64,000 bases of DNA from NCBI GenBank assembly GCA_943788725.1, contig CALSRJ010000003.1, positions 248,001-312,000 on the forward strand, in the 5' to 3' direction. Below the pieces are notes generated by a model, which did no database searches, had not been told where the DNA came from, and saw nothing but the letters and a program-made list of their open reading frames with translations. Position 1 is the first letter of the stretch. Every line of letters begins with the position of its first letter. Origin of the DNA: an uncultured Flavobacteriales bacterium. Lineage in GTDB: Bacteria > Bacteroidota > Bacteroidia > Flavobacteriales_G > Salibacteraceae. This document shows positions 49,256 to 58,400 of this stretch, in pieces. A program made the translations under genes and the position numbers.

Positions 49256-50253
49256 AATGGGGATTAACGATAGCGTTTTTCGCCACCATTGGAGTGGCTT
49301 GGGCTCAGGACCCTCAGTTTTCTCAGTTCTATAGTGCTCCGTTGTACATGAATCCCGGATTTGCCGGAAACACTATCCAAGCGCGGGCTGTGATCAACTA
49401 TCGAAACCAATGGCCCGCCATGCCCGGGAAATTTGTTTCCTATGCGGCCTCCTTTGATTACAACATAGAAGAATTGAACAGTGGTTTGGCCCTTTCATTT
49501 CTCCAAGACCGAGCAGGTACAGCTGCGTTGCGCTATTCGAACATTGCGTTGCAGTACTCCTACACCCTTCGGCTTTCACGTTATTTAGCCATAAAACCAG
49601 GGATTAGCTTTTCGTATTCATTCCGTGACGTCAATCGCTCTGCGCTGATTTTTGGTGATCAATTGATCTACGACAATCCTACATCTCAGTCATCCACGCG
49701 ATTCGACTATGAGCCAGTCCGATATCCGGACCTTGGTGCGGGTTCCATCTTGTATTCTAAGAATTGGTGGGCGGGAATGGCCTTCCATCACATCAACAGA
49801 CCTAATCAATCCTTGATTGCCCAAGAGAGTAGGTTGCCGATTCGGTTTTCAGTGCACGGCGGATACAATGTGGTGATGAAGAAGGATGTCAAGAAAAGGG
49901 ATGTTTCAAGTTTGACATTTGTCGCGCATTACAAAGCTCAAGGAAAGTGGGATCAGCTCGATATGGGAGCGTATTTCAAGTACCGAATTATTACTACCGG
50001 GCTTTACTACCGGGGTCTTCCTCTAGTGAAGACGAATGGCTACCAACAACCGAATCACGATGCCTTAACGGCGCTGATTGGATTTGAGTACAAGGACCTT
50101 GCCTTTGGCTATTCCTATGATCTGACCCTTTCAAAACTCATCACGAATTCAGGCGGCGCGCATGAGATTTCAATCATCTATGAGATGGCCAATGATCGAA
50201 AGAAGAGGAGGAGAAGAAGAAGCAGGTTCTTCATTCCATGCGCGAAGTTCTAG
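49252..50253 (+). CDS. PorP/SprF-family T9SS outer membrane protein
   Basis: A 333-residue outer membrane protein starting at GTG 49252 (GTGA overlap). Signal peptide GLTIAFFATIGVAWAQ; the family opening DPQFSQFYSAPLYMNPGFAG is unmistakable, followed by NYRNQWPAMPGKFVSYAASFDY and GLALSFLQDRAG. The barrel continues to HEISIIYEMAN, then a basic tail (RKKRRRRRSRF). In Flavobacterium johnsoniae, proteins with type B sorting domains need a cognate PorP/SprF-like partner encoded next to them; here the giant PKD protein is the obvious client. It ends 1 bp from the convergent rluD; a weak hairpin with GCGAAG / CTTCGC (50242-50272) and four T overlaps both 3' ends. Confidence 0.94.
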   Translation: MKWGLTIAFFATIGVAWAQDPQFSQFYSAPLYMNPGFAGNTIQARAVINYRNQWPAMPGKFVSYAASFDYNIEELNSGLALSFLQDRAGTAALRYSNIALQYSYTLRLSRYLAIKPGISFSYSFRDVNRSALIFGDQLIYDNPTSQSSTRFDYEPVRYPDLGAGSILYSKNWWAGMAFHHINRPNQSLIAQESRLPIRFSVHGGYNVVMKKDVKKRDVSSLTFVAHYKAQGKWDQLDMGAYFKYRIITTGLYYRGLPLVKTNGYQQPNHDALTALIGFEYKDLAFGYSYDLTLSKLITNSGGAHEISIIYEMANDRKKRRRRRSRFFIPCAKF

Positions 50254-50254
50254 G

Positions 50255-51301
50255 TCAATCGGTTCCCTTCGCTTTTACGTAGACTTTCCATTTTTCAATG
50301 ACTTGAACCATGTCTTCGGGCAATGGACATTCAAATTCCATCCATTCATTGGTCACTGGATGCGTGAATCCCAGGGTCTTTGCATGAAGGGCCTGACGTG
50401 GAAGGATTTGAAGACAGTTGTCAATGAATTGGCGGTACTTGCTAAACGTAGTGCCTTTCAGAATTTTGTCGCCTCCATAGCGTACGTCACCGAACAAGGT
50501 GTGATTGATGTACTTCATGTGCGCTCTGATCTGATGCGTTCTTCCCGTATCTAACTTACACCTCACTAAGGTCACGTAACCAAATCGTTCGAGCACTTCA
50601 TAGTGCGTGACGGCATGTTTTCCTTCTTCCCCATCTGGGTATACCGTCATTTGCTTTCGGTCGCCGTGTGACCTTCCTATATTGCCGGTGATGGTTCCTT
50701 TGTCATCTTCAATGTTTCCCCAGGCAATGGCATAGTAGTAGCGCTGGGTGGTTCTATTGAAAAATTGCGCTGCGAGGTTAGAAAGCACATCTTCCTTTTT
50801 GGCAATCACCAGCAAACCGGTGGTGTCTTTGTCTATGCGATGCACCAGGCCGGGGTAGGCCACATCACTTTTTTCATTCTTGGGCAGGTAGCCAAAATGA
50901 TGCAGTAAAGCATTCACTAGGGTGCCCGTATAGTTTCCATGTCCGGGATGAACGACGAAACCGGCTGGTTTGTTGACGACCACTAGGTAATCGTCTTCGT
51001 AAACGATGTCCAAAGGAATGTCCTCCGGCAGCAGCTTCAGCTCGTGTTTTGGATGTGAGAATACCAGTGAAATATCATCTTCTGGTTTGACTTTATAATT
51101 CTGCTTTACAGATTGGCCGTTCACAACCACGTTGCCATTTTTGGCGGCGGCCGAAATCTTGCTTCTCGAAATATGCGGAATGCGATCGATCAGGAACTTG
51201 TCGATCCGCAGAGGTGCTTGTCCTGGGTCTGCTGTGACTTGAAAATGCTCGAAACTCTCGTCTCCATCTTGATCTTCAATCAGGTCTTCTTCGTCTTTCA
51301 T
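50255..51301 (-). CDS. rluD: 23S rRNA pseudouridine synthase RluD family
   Basis: A 348-residue RluA/RluD-family enzyme. An S4 RNA-binding domain lies at about residues 28-85 (LRIDKFLIDRIPHISRSKISAAAKNG), and the catalytic domain has Asp157 in PGLVHRIDKDTTGLLVIAKK. Other family segments: VVVNKPAGFVVHPGHGN, RCKLDTGRTHQIRAHMKYI, RQALHAKTLGFTHP. It should make pseudouridines in helix 69 of 23S rRNA. The ATG at 51301 overlaps the TGA of the upstream T9SS gene (ATGA at 51298-51301), but only if that gene's frameshift is corrected. Confidence 0.94.
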   Translation of the reverse strand: MKDEEDLIEDQDGDESFEHFQVTADPGQAPLRIDKFLIDRIPHISRSKISAAAKNGNVVVNGQSVKQNYKVKPEDDISLVFSHPKHELKLLPEDIPLDIVYEDDYLVVVNKPAGFVVHPGHGNYTGTLVNALLHHFGYLPKNEKSDVAYPGLVHRIDKDTTGLLVIAKKEDVLSNLAAQFFNRTTQRYYYAIAWGNIEDDKGTITGNIGRSHGDRKQMTVYPDGEEGKHAVTHYEVLERFGYVTLVRCKLDTGRTHQIRAHMKYINHTLFGDVRYGGDKILKGTTFSKYRQFIDNCLQILPRQALHAKTLGFTHPVTNEWMEFECPLPEDMVQVIEKWKVYVKAKGTD

Positions 51302-53497
51302 CTTTGAATGATCAATTTTTGAGTGTGAACAGCTTCATGCTCATCGACTGCTCGAATGAGATAAATGCCATTTACTAGCCCGCTAAGATCAAAGGCGACC
51401 TGGTTTCCATTTTGTTGTTTGATCATTCTACCTGAAAGGTCGTGGAGGGTGACCCTTTGAAGTGTTTTTTTCGCTGCTGATCTGAACCCACTGACTTGCT
51501 GGGTTCGGGAAGACTACCATGCGATTCTTTTGAGGTGATGTCTCATCCGAAGACAGTAAGTTGTCTTTACTAAAGCTCGGACGCACCATGAGCGCCCCAT
51601 TGAAATTACTCTCAAACCACGTCTCGCCTATGCGGTAATGGGTGTGATTCGACGCGTTGTTGTTTACGTCAAATCCGATGTAGATTTTTTTCGATTCCTG
51701 TTGCCGAAAGCCGACGAAGAAATCACCTTGCACGTATACAGGGTCGTCCAGATCTAATCGGAAGAATTCGTTTGCTGATGTGTATTGAGGGTCAACCCAC
51801 TGCAAGCCTTCATAGATAGGGGGTGAGTCAAGGTCATCCCAGACCATGATTCGGATTGGAAGCTCTTCGTTATCGTTGTGCAGGATTTGAGGGAAGTTAA
51901 ACATCACTGCTCTGAGCGAGTCCCCAATAGGTGTGTTGAATCCATAGGCCAGGTCTAATCCTGCACCGGTCAGCCCATAGGCTTTTTCTGCAGTTCCGTC
52001 GTCGTAGGCATAGTAGTCTCTGAGGCGTTGCGTGTTGACATTCGTGTCATTGATGTAATACGTGTTCTCTTGCCCAACTGAAGTGTAGCGTGAGCGAATC
52101 TGAAAGTCTGCATACGCTGTTCCCAGGTCAGGGAATAGAGGGCTATCTGAGATGGGGAAGATTGTTGTTAGTCGTGTCCTCGGGTCTACCGCTGGTGCAG
52201 CAGTTATTTCACCGGCTACAATGTTGCCAGACGGGTCGATGATTTCGTATTGCAATCCGATGAGAATTACGGTTTCCGTTCCTAAATTGACAACGGTAAA
52301 AGATGCGTCATCTGCTTCAAATGCTGCAGGGTTGGTGAGGTAATGGCTGTAAGGAACGCTGTGATAAGGCATGAGCATGCTCTGTATGCCTTGAACGAAC
52401 GCCGCATCGCGAATGATTGAGTCGTCCGCGAGCGTATCTCGGTTTTTACCAACACGCACATAATCCACATGCCATTGATCAAAATTACCAGAGAGCGTAG
52501 CGTAGTTCATGAATCGAAAACGGAAGCCAGATTGCAGATACTTGCGGCCATCAATGGGAATGAATACTTGATCGGTCCAATTGGAATCCTCTTCTGCTGG
52601 AGCGGTGAGCCGGTAAGTGGATCGCCAGGTTGAATCAACAACATCGAAAAATTCGACTACGAGCGAATCCTCTTCATCTGGATAATTGCCATGTCCTCCC
52701 GCCTGGTAGAAAAAACTCAGGTACACATTCTCCATATTGGAATCCAGTCGAATCGGTTTCGAAGTCAGCACATCCGCAAGTCCGAAGGACGTGGCAGAGC
52801 TGATATCATAGGGGTAGCCGTCGGCTTTGGTTCCGTCGAATGTAGCAACCCCCTGGGTCAGAGGGGTCTTGGCAAATCTGTTGTTGATGAAGGGGATCGA
52901 ACGCAAGGAGTCAAAGCTATCAATCGGCCAGGTCCACAGGGTGTTGTCGTCTGCAACCTTGAAAAAGGTATCGGGCTCGTTGATGATGCTTCGCTCGGCC
53001 AATAGTGTGTCAAACGTCACCAATCCGGTTCCCTGATCAAATTCTGTGATGACATTGGTCCAGCCTGTATCTTGCCCTACGGGTTTGCCGTTTTGATAGA
53101 ACGTAATAAAAAGCGTAGGGTTAGATTGGGGGATCAGCTGACCACTTACGAGTTTGAGGATTGAGTAGGTTGTATCAGTCATGTAATCCAATGCCATCGG
53201 ATTAGCGCCGTTGACAGAGAAATCGTAGTTGATCTTCAGAGATACGTTCGGGTCGTCAAAATTAGCGTCGTACTCCTTAATGCGATACGTAGAAAAGTCA
53301 TCAAAGAAGGGAAGCTCAAGCGTGTCGATCACGTAGATGAACGGATGCTTTAAGACGTCGATTCGGCTCGTCGATTGAACAGATGATTGATCGTCGAAGG
53401 CTCCGCCGATGCGCCTAAGGTCGGTGAGTGTCTCTTGCGAAGTAGCGAACTGAGCAGCAAAAATGCCTGCCAATAATATGAGGAGATGCTTCACCAT
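51298..53497 (-). CDS. T9SS type A secreted protein, frameshifted near the 3' end
   Basis: As it stands, translation from 53497 gives 689 residues and ends at 51428. The protein has a signal peptide (KHLLILLAGIFAAQFATSQ) and large beta-rich extracellular regions (VYLSFFYQAGGHGNYPDEED, FRFRFMNYATLSGNFDQWHVDYVRVGKN). The sorting domain begins normally (MVVFPNPASQWVQISSEK) and breaks at a run of seven A (51465-51471, T7 on the plus strand). Dropping one A restores TLQRVTLHDLSGRMIKQQNG, then LSGLVNGIYLIRA and TQKLIIQR, stopping at 51298 with an ATGA overlap with rluD. Corrected length is 732 residues. It is either an assembly error, phase variation or early decay. Confidence 0.9.
51465..51471 (-). 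other. Homopolymer frameshift site
   Basis: Seven A on the coding strand, between codons for SSEK and the rest of the T9SS sorting domain. Removing one A joins the two reading frames. Confidence 0.85.
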
Positions 53498-54312
53498 TAA
53501 TTATTGATCTGTGCTTTGATGGAATCAATGTTTACCCCAGGGAGCAACGTTAAATCTTCGGAGAGGTAAACATCGATCGACGAGCCCATCATGATTCGAT
53601 CATTTGGGTTCGGGTCTGGGAGTTGCCGGTAAATTCTTGCCGCGGCAGAATCGGCAGCATCTTCGCAATCAATGTAAATCGTCGCGCCAACGTTGAGTCC
53701 AGCGCGGTTGATGAGTTGCTGTGCTTCATCGACTGTTAGGCCGTACAACATGGGTATAGAAATCTTTTCTCCCGTAGCTCCTTCCCCCACCAGTAAATCG
53801 ACCTTTAAGCCTTTGTTGATAGGTGTTCCAGGCTCGATGACTCTGTTGTCGATCAGCACTCCGATAACGCAATCGGTACAGTCACTGGGTCTGTTGATGA
53901 TCTCACCGACCTCGATGCCGTATGAACTCAACTTTGCCAAAGCCAGAGATAGCGTTTGTTCTTCGATGTTGGGGAGCTTGACCATCGGGGAGCTATAACG
54001 GGAGATGGTCAGATATATTTTTCGGTTTTCTTTTACGATAGCATCTGCTTTTGGTTCTTGGTCGACGATCTGCCCACCTCGCGTATTGGGTAGGTATAGG
54101 GAGTCGACTACGATACCCTCTAAGGTGTATTCTTTCAATACCGCCTCGGCTTCTACAATGTCGTAGCCTTCCAATGTGGGAACGGCCACAAGGCTATCTT
54201 GTTTTGTGTAGTGCTGTAAATAATAGTAAGCACCAGCAATAGCCGCAACTACCGCTACAACCGCAAGCGCGGAATGAAGAATGAATCGTTTCGAGAAAAT
54301 GTCCTTGAGCAT
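53497..54312 (-). CDS. PASTA-domain membrane protein
   Basis: A 271-residue protein with a short cytoplasmic N-terminus (MLKDIFSKRFILH), one membrane helix (SALAVVAVVAAIAGAYYYL), and three PASTA domains outside (VAVPTLEGYDIVEAEAVLKE; VKLPNIEEQTLSLALAKLSS; ISIPMLYGLTVDEAQQLINR). There is no kinase domain. PASTA domains bind muropeptides or beta-lactams in other phyla, so a peptidoglycan-sensing or scaffold role is plausible. The frame is open to 54396, but 54312 gives the right topology. The stop overlaps the next start (TAATG). Confidence 0.9.
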   Translation of the reverse strand: MLKDIFSKRFILHSALAVVAVVAAIAGAYYYLQHYTKQDSLVAVPTLEGYDIVEAEAVLKEYTLEGIVVDSLYLPNTRGGQIVDQEPKADAIVKENRKIYLTISRYSSPMVKLPNIEEQTLSLALAKLSSYGIEVGEIINRPSDCTDCVIGVLIDNRVIEPGTPINKGLKVDLLVGEGATGEKISIPMLYGLTVDEAQQLINRAGLNVGATIYIDCEDAADSAAARIYRQLPDPNPNDRIMMGSSIDVYLSEDLTLLPGVNIDSIKAQINN

Positions 54313-54402
54313 TGGAAGTTCAAATATACTTGCTCTGAGATAGAGAAGTTCCTCTTGAGCACGAAAGAATTGCACCGATTTTAGCACATTTGCCACCTAA
54401 AG

Positions 54403-55344
54403 ATGGAAGAAATGAAGAATCAAAGGGTAGTGGTGACAGGAGGGGCTGGTTTCATCGGTTCACATTTGGTTGCGCAACTGGTAGAAGCAGGCAATGATGT
54501 CGTGGTGATAGATACACTTCTCCGTGGGAATAAAATCCCGCAGGAGATATTCAAGAAGGTGGAGTTTCACAAAGTGGACGTCTGTGATCGTGACAAGGTG
54601 AAGGCTATTTCTAAAGGAGCGAACGTCATCTTTCATTTCGCGGCAATTCTTGGTGTGGACATCGTAGCTGACAATCCTATTGAGACGATGGAGACAGAGG
54701 TAAACGGCATGCAGAGTGTTGCAGGAGCAGCAATTGAAAACCAAATTGACCGAATCGTATATGCGTCAACCAGTGGAGTCTACGGGCACCTTGCCCTTGA
54801 AAAAAGTGTAGATGAAGAAATCTTGGTAGACCCAAGGACCAGCTATGCCATGGCTAAGCGTTACAATGAAATTTACCTTGCTTCACTTTTCGAAGAGAAA
54901 GGCATCAACTCAATTGCGATACGCTTTTTCAATGTATACGGTCTTCGCCAAGACAACAGAATGGTGATTCCTCGCTTCTACGAGCAGGCGATGTCCAACG
55001 AACCGATTACAGTTTTCGGTACTGGCGAGCAAACCAGGGACTTCACTTACGTGGATGATGCGGTCAAGGCATCCATTCTATTGGCCAACCGAGTCAAAGG
55101 TTTCGAGATCTTCAATGTTGCCAATGAGCGTGAGTCTACCATTGGCGAATTGGCAGAAAAGATCAAAAAAATGACAGGTTCTACTTCCGAGATTAAGTTC
55201 ATCGATGCCCCTAAAAAGCGCTACGATTACGAGGTGGGTAGAAGATTCGGAAGTTCAGCAAAACTGATCAATCACATTGATTACAAGCCAAACACACAAC
55301 TCGACGAAGGGCTGGATGTGATTTATGCGTCGCTTCTGAACTAA
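54403..55344 (+). CDS. NAD-dependent sugar epimerase/dehydratase
   Basis: A 313-residue extended SDR. The NAD motif VVVTGGAGFIGSHLVAQL is at the N-terminus, FHFAAILGVDIVADNP follows, and the catalytic Tyr148-x3-Lys152 occurs in TSYAMAKRYNE; later AIRFFNVYGLRQDNRMVIPRF and TRDFTYVDDAVKA. It acts on a nucleotide-activated sugar, probably UDP-linked (UDP-glucose 4-epimerase or UDP-glucuronate decarboxylase-like); the exact reaction cannot be told. Start is ATG 54403 or 54412. It is divergent from the PASTA operon and lies 84 bp before ddl. Confidence 0.88.
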   Translation: MEEMKNQRVVVTGGAGFIGSHLVAQLVEAGNDVVVIDTLLRGNKIPQEIFKKVEFHKVDVCDRDKVKAISKGANVIFHFAAILGVDIVADNPIETMETEVNGMQSVAGAAIENQIDRIVYASTSGVYGHLALEKSVDEEILVDPRTSYAMAKRYNEIYLASLFEEKGINSIAIRFFNVYGLRQDNRMVIPRFYEQAMSNEPITVFGTGEQTRDFTYVDDAVKASILLANRVKGFEIFNVANERESTIGELAEKIKKMTGSTSEIKFIDAPKKRYDYEVGRRFGSSAKLINHIDYKPNTQLDEGLDVIYASLLN

Positions 55345-55400
55345 CACTTCTTGTGTTGAAAATCTCCCGATGCAGGCAGCTACCGAGCTGGGCTTCGGTC

Positions 55401-55408
55401 TACATTTG
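55401..55408 (+). promoter_or_regulatory. Possible -7 element upstream of ddl
   Basis: TACATTTG fits TAnnTTTG, 20 bp before the TTG start of ddl. No TTG sits at the right -33 distance. Confidence 0.35.
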
Positions 55409-55428
55409 ATCGAACCGAAAGATCCAAC

Positions 55429-56418
55429 TTGGCAAAGAAGAACATCGCGATCGTTTATGGCGGATTCTCCGCCGAGCGGGTCATCTCTGAGAAGAGCGCC
55501 CAGCTCGTTCAGCGTCATTTACCCAAGCATAAATACAATGCATTCTTAGTGGACATCGCTAGGGATGGCTGGTTCGTAGATCACCAAGAACAGAGAATAC
55601 CTGTTGACAAGACTGATTTTTCTTTTGAGTTTAAGGGAGCACCGTTAGTATTTGACGGGGTGTTCAATGCAATCCATGGAACGCCTGGAGAGGATGGGAA
55701 ACTCCAAGGATATTTCGACGTTATGGGAATTCCTTATAACAATTGCGGCGTCATGGCATCTGCTGTTTCATTCAGCAAAGCAGCATGTAATATTTACCTG
55801 GGAGCTCTAGGTATCAAGGTTGCCCGTTCGCGTCTCATCCGATTAGGAGCTGTGTACAATGCAGATGAGATCATTGATGAACTCGGTTTGCCCTGTTTCA
55901 TCAAACCCACAGATGGCGGTTCGAGTATCGGTATAACCAAGGTCAAGGAACGCAGTCAATTTGACGCGGCCGTAGTAAGCGCCCAAGCTGAGCAGACCGA
56001 TGCTTTGGTGGAATCATTTCTGGAGGGTACTGAGGTGAGTTGCGGATGCATTAGCATCCAAGGTACGCCCAAGGCTTTGGCAGTTACCGAGATTGTCCCT
56101 GCCAACGAATTCTTTGACTTTGAATCGAAGTACACCAATGCCAAGACGCAAGAAATCACCCCTGCGAGGATCGATGCCAAGGTTTACGAAGAGGTGATGC
56201 GAACCACCGAAAAGATTTATAGCATGCTCAACGGAAAAGGAATGATCCGCATCGACTTCATGGTGGGTAAGAACGGCGTCTACCTCATTGAGCCAAATAC
56301 TACTCCGGGATTGAGCGAAGCGAGCATCCTTCCGCAACAGGCGGTCTATTGTGGATATGATTTAGACAGCTTCTTTGACTTGTCATTGACGGAGATGTTC
56401 AGGGAGCATTCAGCGTGA
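55429..56418 (+). CDS. ddl: D-alanine--D-alanine ligase
   Basis: An ATP-grasp ligase making the D-Ala-D-Ala end of peptidoglycan precursors. 329 residues starting at TTG 55429 (MAKKNIAIVYGGFSAERVIS). Motifs: FNAIHGTPGEDGKLQGYFDVMGIPY near residue 80, ATP-binding CFIKPTDGGSSIGITKV, and the magnesium/substrate region IRIDFMVGKNGVYLIEPNTTPGLSEASILPQQA. The Tyr/Phe specificity position was not assigned. It is close to the PASTA gene, a neighbourhood I have seen in other Bacteroidota. It converges with rdgB (9-bp overlap). Confidence 0.94.
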   Translation: MAKKNIAIVYGGFSAERVISEKSAQLVQRHLPKHKYNAFLVDIARDGWFVDHQEQRIPVDKTDFSFEFKGAPLVFDGVFNAIHGTPGEDGKLQGYFDVMGIPYNNCGVMASAVSFSKAACNIYLGALGIKVARSRLIRLGAVYNADEIIDELGLPCFIKPTDGGSSIGITKVKERSQFDAAVVSAQAEQTDALVESFLEGTEVSCGCISIQGTPKALAVTEIVPANEFFDFESKYTNAKTQEITPARIDAKVYEEVMRTTEKIYSMLNGKGMIRIDFMVGKNGVYLIEPNTTPGLSEASILPQQAVYCGYDLDSFFDLSLTEMFREHSA

Positions 56419-56991
56419 GCTGAGAAAGAGAATCAATTTTTCTACTGCCTGAGCTCGATGACTGATGCTATTCTTTTCTGCCAACGTCATTTCAGCAAAC
56501 GTCCTTTTCTGCCCTTCGGGCAAAAAAATGGGGTCATAACCGAATCCATCTGTCCCTTTGAATTGCTCAATAATGCTTCCATTTACAGCGCCCTCAAAAC
56601 TGTAGTGTTCTCCATCTAAAATGAGGTGAATCACCGTACGAAAACGAGCGTGTCGGTTTGCCACCCCTTCCAGCTCCGCTAGTACCTTTTTATTGTTGTC
56701 ATCGAACGTACATCCAGGTCCTACATAGCGCGCAGAGTATACGCCAGGAGCTCCATTCAGCGCATCAATTTCTAACCCTGAATCATCGGCAAACACATTT
56801 TGTCCGAAGAGATCATAAATGAACTCTGCTTTGATGCGCGCATTTTCCTCGAGTGTTTCACCAGGTTCTGCAATCTCTCCATCAAAGCCTCTGTCACGCA
56901 TCGAAATCACTTTGATATGCCCAGGCGATTTGTCGTTCAACTCCTCGATTTTGTGAGCGTTTCCGGAGGCGAAGATGAGTTCCATGGTCAT
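56410..56991 (-). CDS. rdgB: Non-canonical purine NTP pyrophosphatase (RdgB/HAM1)
   Basis: A 193-residue house-cleaning enzyme that hydrolyses ITP, dITP and XTP to monophosphates. It opens with LIFASGNAHKIEEL (substrate-binding SGNxHK), has the catalytic metal-binding ADDSGLEIDALNGAPGVYSARY (Asp69/70), GFGYDPIFLPEGQKRTFAEM and the C-terminal KNSISHRAQAVEKL. All family motifs are intact. Start is ATG 56991, overlapping the upstream gene's stop (TAATG), or ATG 56985. Confidence 0.95.
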   Translation of the reverse strand: MTMELIFASGNAHKIEELNDKSPGHIKVISMRDRGFDGEIAEPGETLEENARIKAEFIYDLFGQNVFADDSGLEIDALNGAPGVYSARYVGPGCTFDDNNKKVLAELEGVANRHARFRTVIHLILDGEHYSFEGAVNGSIIEQFKGTDGFGYDPIFLPEGQKRTFAEMTLAEKNSISHRAQAVEKLILFLSSR

Positions 56992-58322
56992 TAGTTTTCG
57001 ATGGTGTGGCGGCTCGGATTGCTCAATAGCTTTTGAATAACCAGCAAGTAGAAGACCAAAAAGGGAAGTAATGGAATTTTAAAGCGCACCATAGCGCCGT
57101 AATTCGGCGTTGTAAACCCGATGGAAAAGGCAAAGAGTAAGGTAAACACAAGACAAAAGGACAAAATGGGAGAATCCAACATGATTGTGGCCAAACGTCT
57201 GAATTTAAAGTCAAAGAGGATGCGAAGGGTAAGGTAGATGAGGATAGTGTTCTCCAGAGCGCTGAAAAGCATGACGATGTTGCGCACGTCAAAAATGGTC
57301 GGGGAGTATAGGCCATAGAACGTAGCAATTGGAAATTTCGACAATACGCCGACAAATGATCGGTCGACTTCACCTATGTCGAATGAATTGCCGCCGTAGT
57401 AATCTCTCTTCAAGTCTTCTTGGGTGATCAATGCCTTTTCCAGGATCTGATCAGCCGAATAATCGCCGAGCAGATCATTGAATTGCTGGAATGCAAAAAT
57501 GAAGAGCAGAGAACTGATGATGGCGATGAAAGGAATCGTGAAGCGGCGCACGAAGTTGCTTTTCACCTTAGCGATCGGGGCACTCATCAACCAGAGAAAT
57601 ATGCCCGGTAAAAGGGCAATGAAGATGTAAGGCTTAATCGCCATTATGAGGTAAAGCGCAATTCCTGAACCGATCACTCGACCGATCTTTACTTCACGCT
57701 TGATCACCGTGAAATAAAACCCATAGATCAAATATGCGGCAGATGTAAAGGTGACCGTATCCTTTGATATTCCTGTGCCCCAGAAAAGTACACTGGGAAT
57801 GAAGAGCGCTGCAATAGCCGCGATTCGCTTATTGTCGAAGGCATCCTTGAATACTTCATACAGCTTCCACGGACCGATGAAACTCAAGGCGCAAAGAACG
57901 AGTGTGGCGGGTAGGTACCTATTGAGGCTGATGAGCAAGATAGGTGAGATGACCCTGGAAACCGTAAATGTTTGATTATCAACATATATGTATTTGAGCG
58001 GATAACCGGTATTCTGATCAAAGAGGGCGTAATTCTCTTTAGAGTAGGCAGAAAACAATGCTTCGATGGCCTCTAGTGGTCTGTCGAACATGAGAGAAAT
58101 AAAGGGCTTCGCCGTAAGGTAGTATGCAATGGTGTCACCGCCTCCGTAGTAGAAGAGGTAAATGCTGGCAAATAACAAGGCGCCAGCGATCCGCGCAGAA
58201 AGAGCCCACATGAATAAGGTGCGTTCATCCTTCGGAGCGATTACATAGGCGACTCCCATGATCAATGCCAAGTAAATAGGCATGATCAATAATTCCCATA
58301 ACTGAAAGATGTCGCTATTCAC
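56991..58322 (-). CDS. Polytopic membrane protein, paralogue of the 17702-18976 product
   Basis: A 443-residue integral membrane protein with 10-11 hydrophobic segments. Features in order: an acidic/Gly loop FYYGGGDTIAYYLTAKPF, a segment YIYVDNQTFTVSRVISPI, IAALFIPSVLFWGTGISKDTV, AIKPYIFIALLPGIFLWLM, and a polar loop DQILEKALITQEDLKRDYYG. The protein at 17702-18976 has equivalents (YYYTDRSTADIYRFF; LFPASLLWLSGGLKEAV; LKLYFLAFLLPALLSEWM). A surface-glycan polymerase or transferase role is possible, and sugar-nucleotide genes flank it (54403, 58401), but no motif proves it. Stop overlaps rdgB (TAATG). Confidence 0.75.
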   Translation of the reverse strand: MNSDIFQLWELLIMPIYLALIMGVAYVIAPKDERTLFMWALSARIAGALLFASIYLFYYGGGDTIAYYLTAKPFISLMFDRPLEAIEALFSAYSKENYALFDQNTGYPLKYIYVDNQTFTVSRVISPILLISLNRYLPATLVLCALSFIGPWKLYEVFKDAFDNKRIAAIAALFIPSVLFWGTGISKDTVTFTSAAYLIYGFYFTVIKREVKIGRVIGSGIALYLIMAIKPYIFIALLPGIFLWLMSAPIAKVKSNFVRRFTIPFIAIISSLLFIFAFQQFNDLLGDYSADQILEKALITQEDLKRDYYGGNSFDIGEVDRSFVGVLSKFPIATFYGLYSPTIFDVRNIVMLFSALENTILIYLTLRILFDFKFRRLATIMLDSPILSFCLVFTLLFAFSIGFTTPNYGAMVRFKIPLLPFLVFYLLVIQKLLSNPSRHTIEN

Positions 58323-58375
58323 AACAGGGTGTTGGCTTTTGATGCGAAGAATTCAAAGGTGATGAAAATACGGGG

Positions 58376-58383
58376 TACATTTG
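58376..58383 (+). promoter_or_regulatory. Possible -7 element upstream of galE
   Basis: TACATTTG fits TAnnTTTG, 17 bp before the galE ATG. The -33 position lacks TTG. Confidence 0.4.
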
Positions 58384-58400
58384 CCCGACAACCCTGAGGA

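Noticed and set aside
51463-51473. A AAA AAC slippery heptamer suggesting programmed -1 frameshifting
   Set aside because: The heptamer is in the right register, but a -1 shift leads to a stop within 14 codons. The sorting domain is in the +1 frame, so one missing base, not -1 slippage, restores it.
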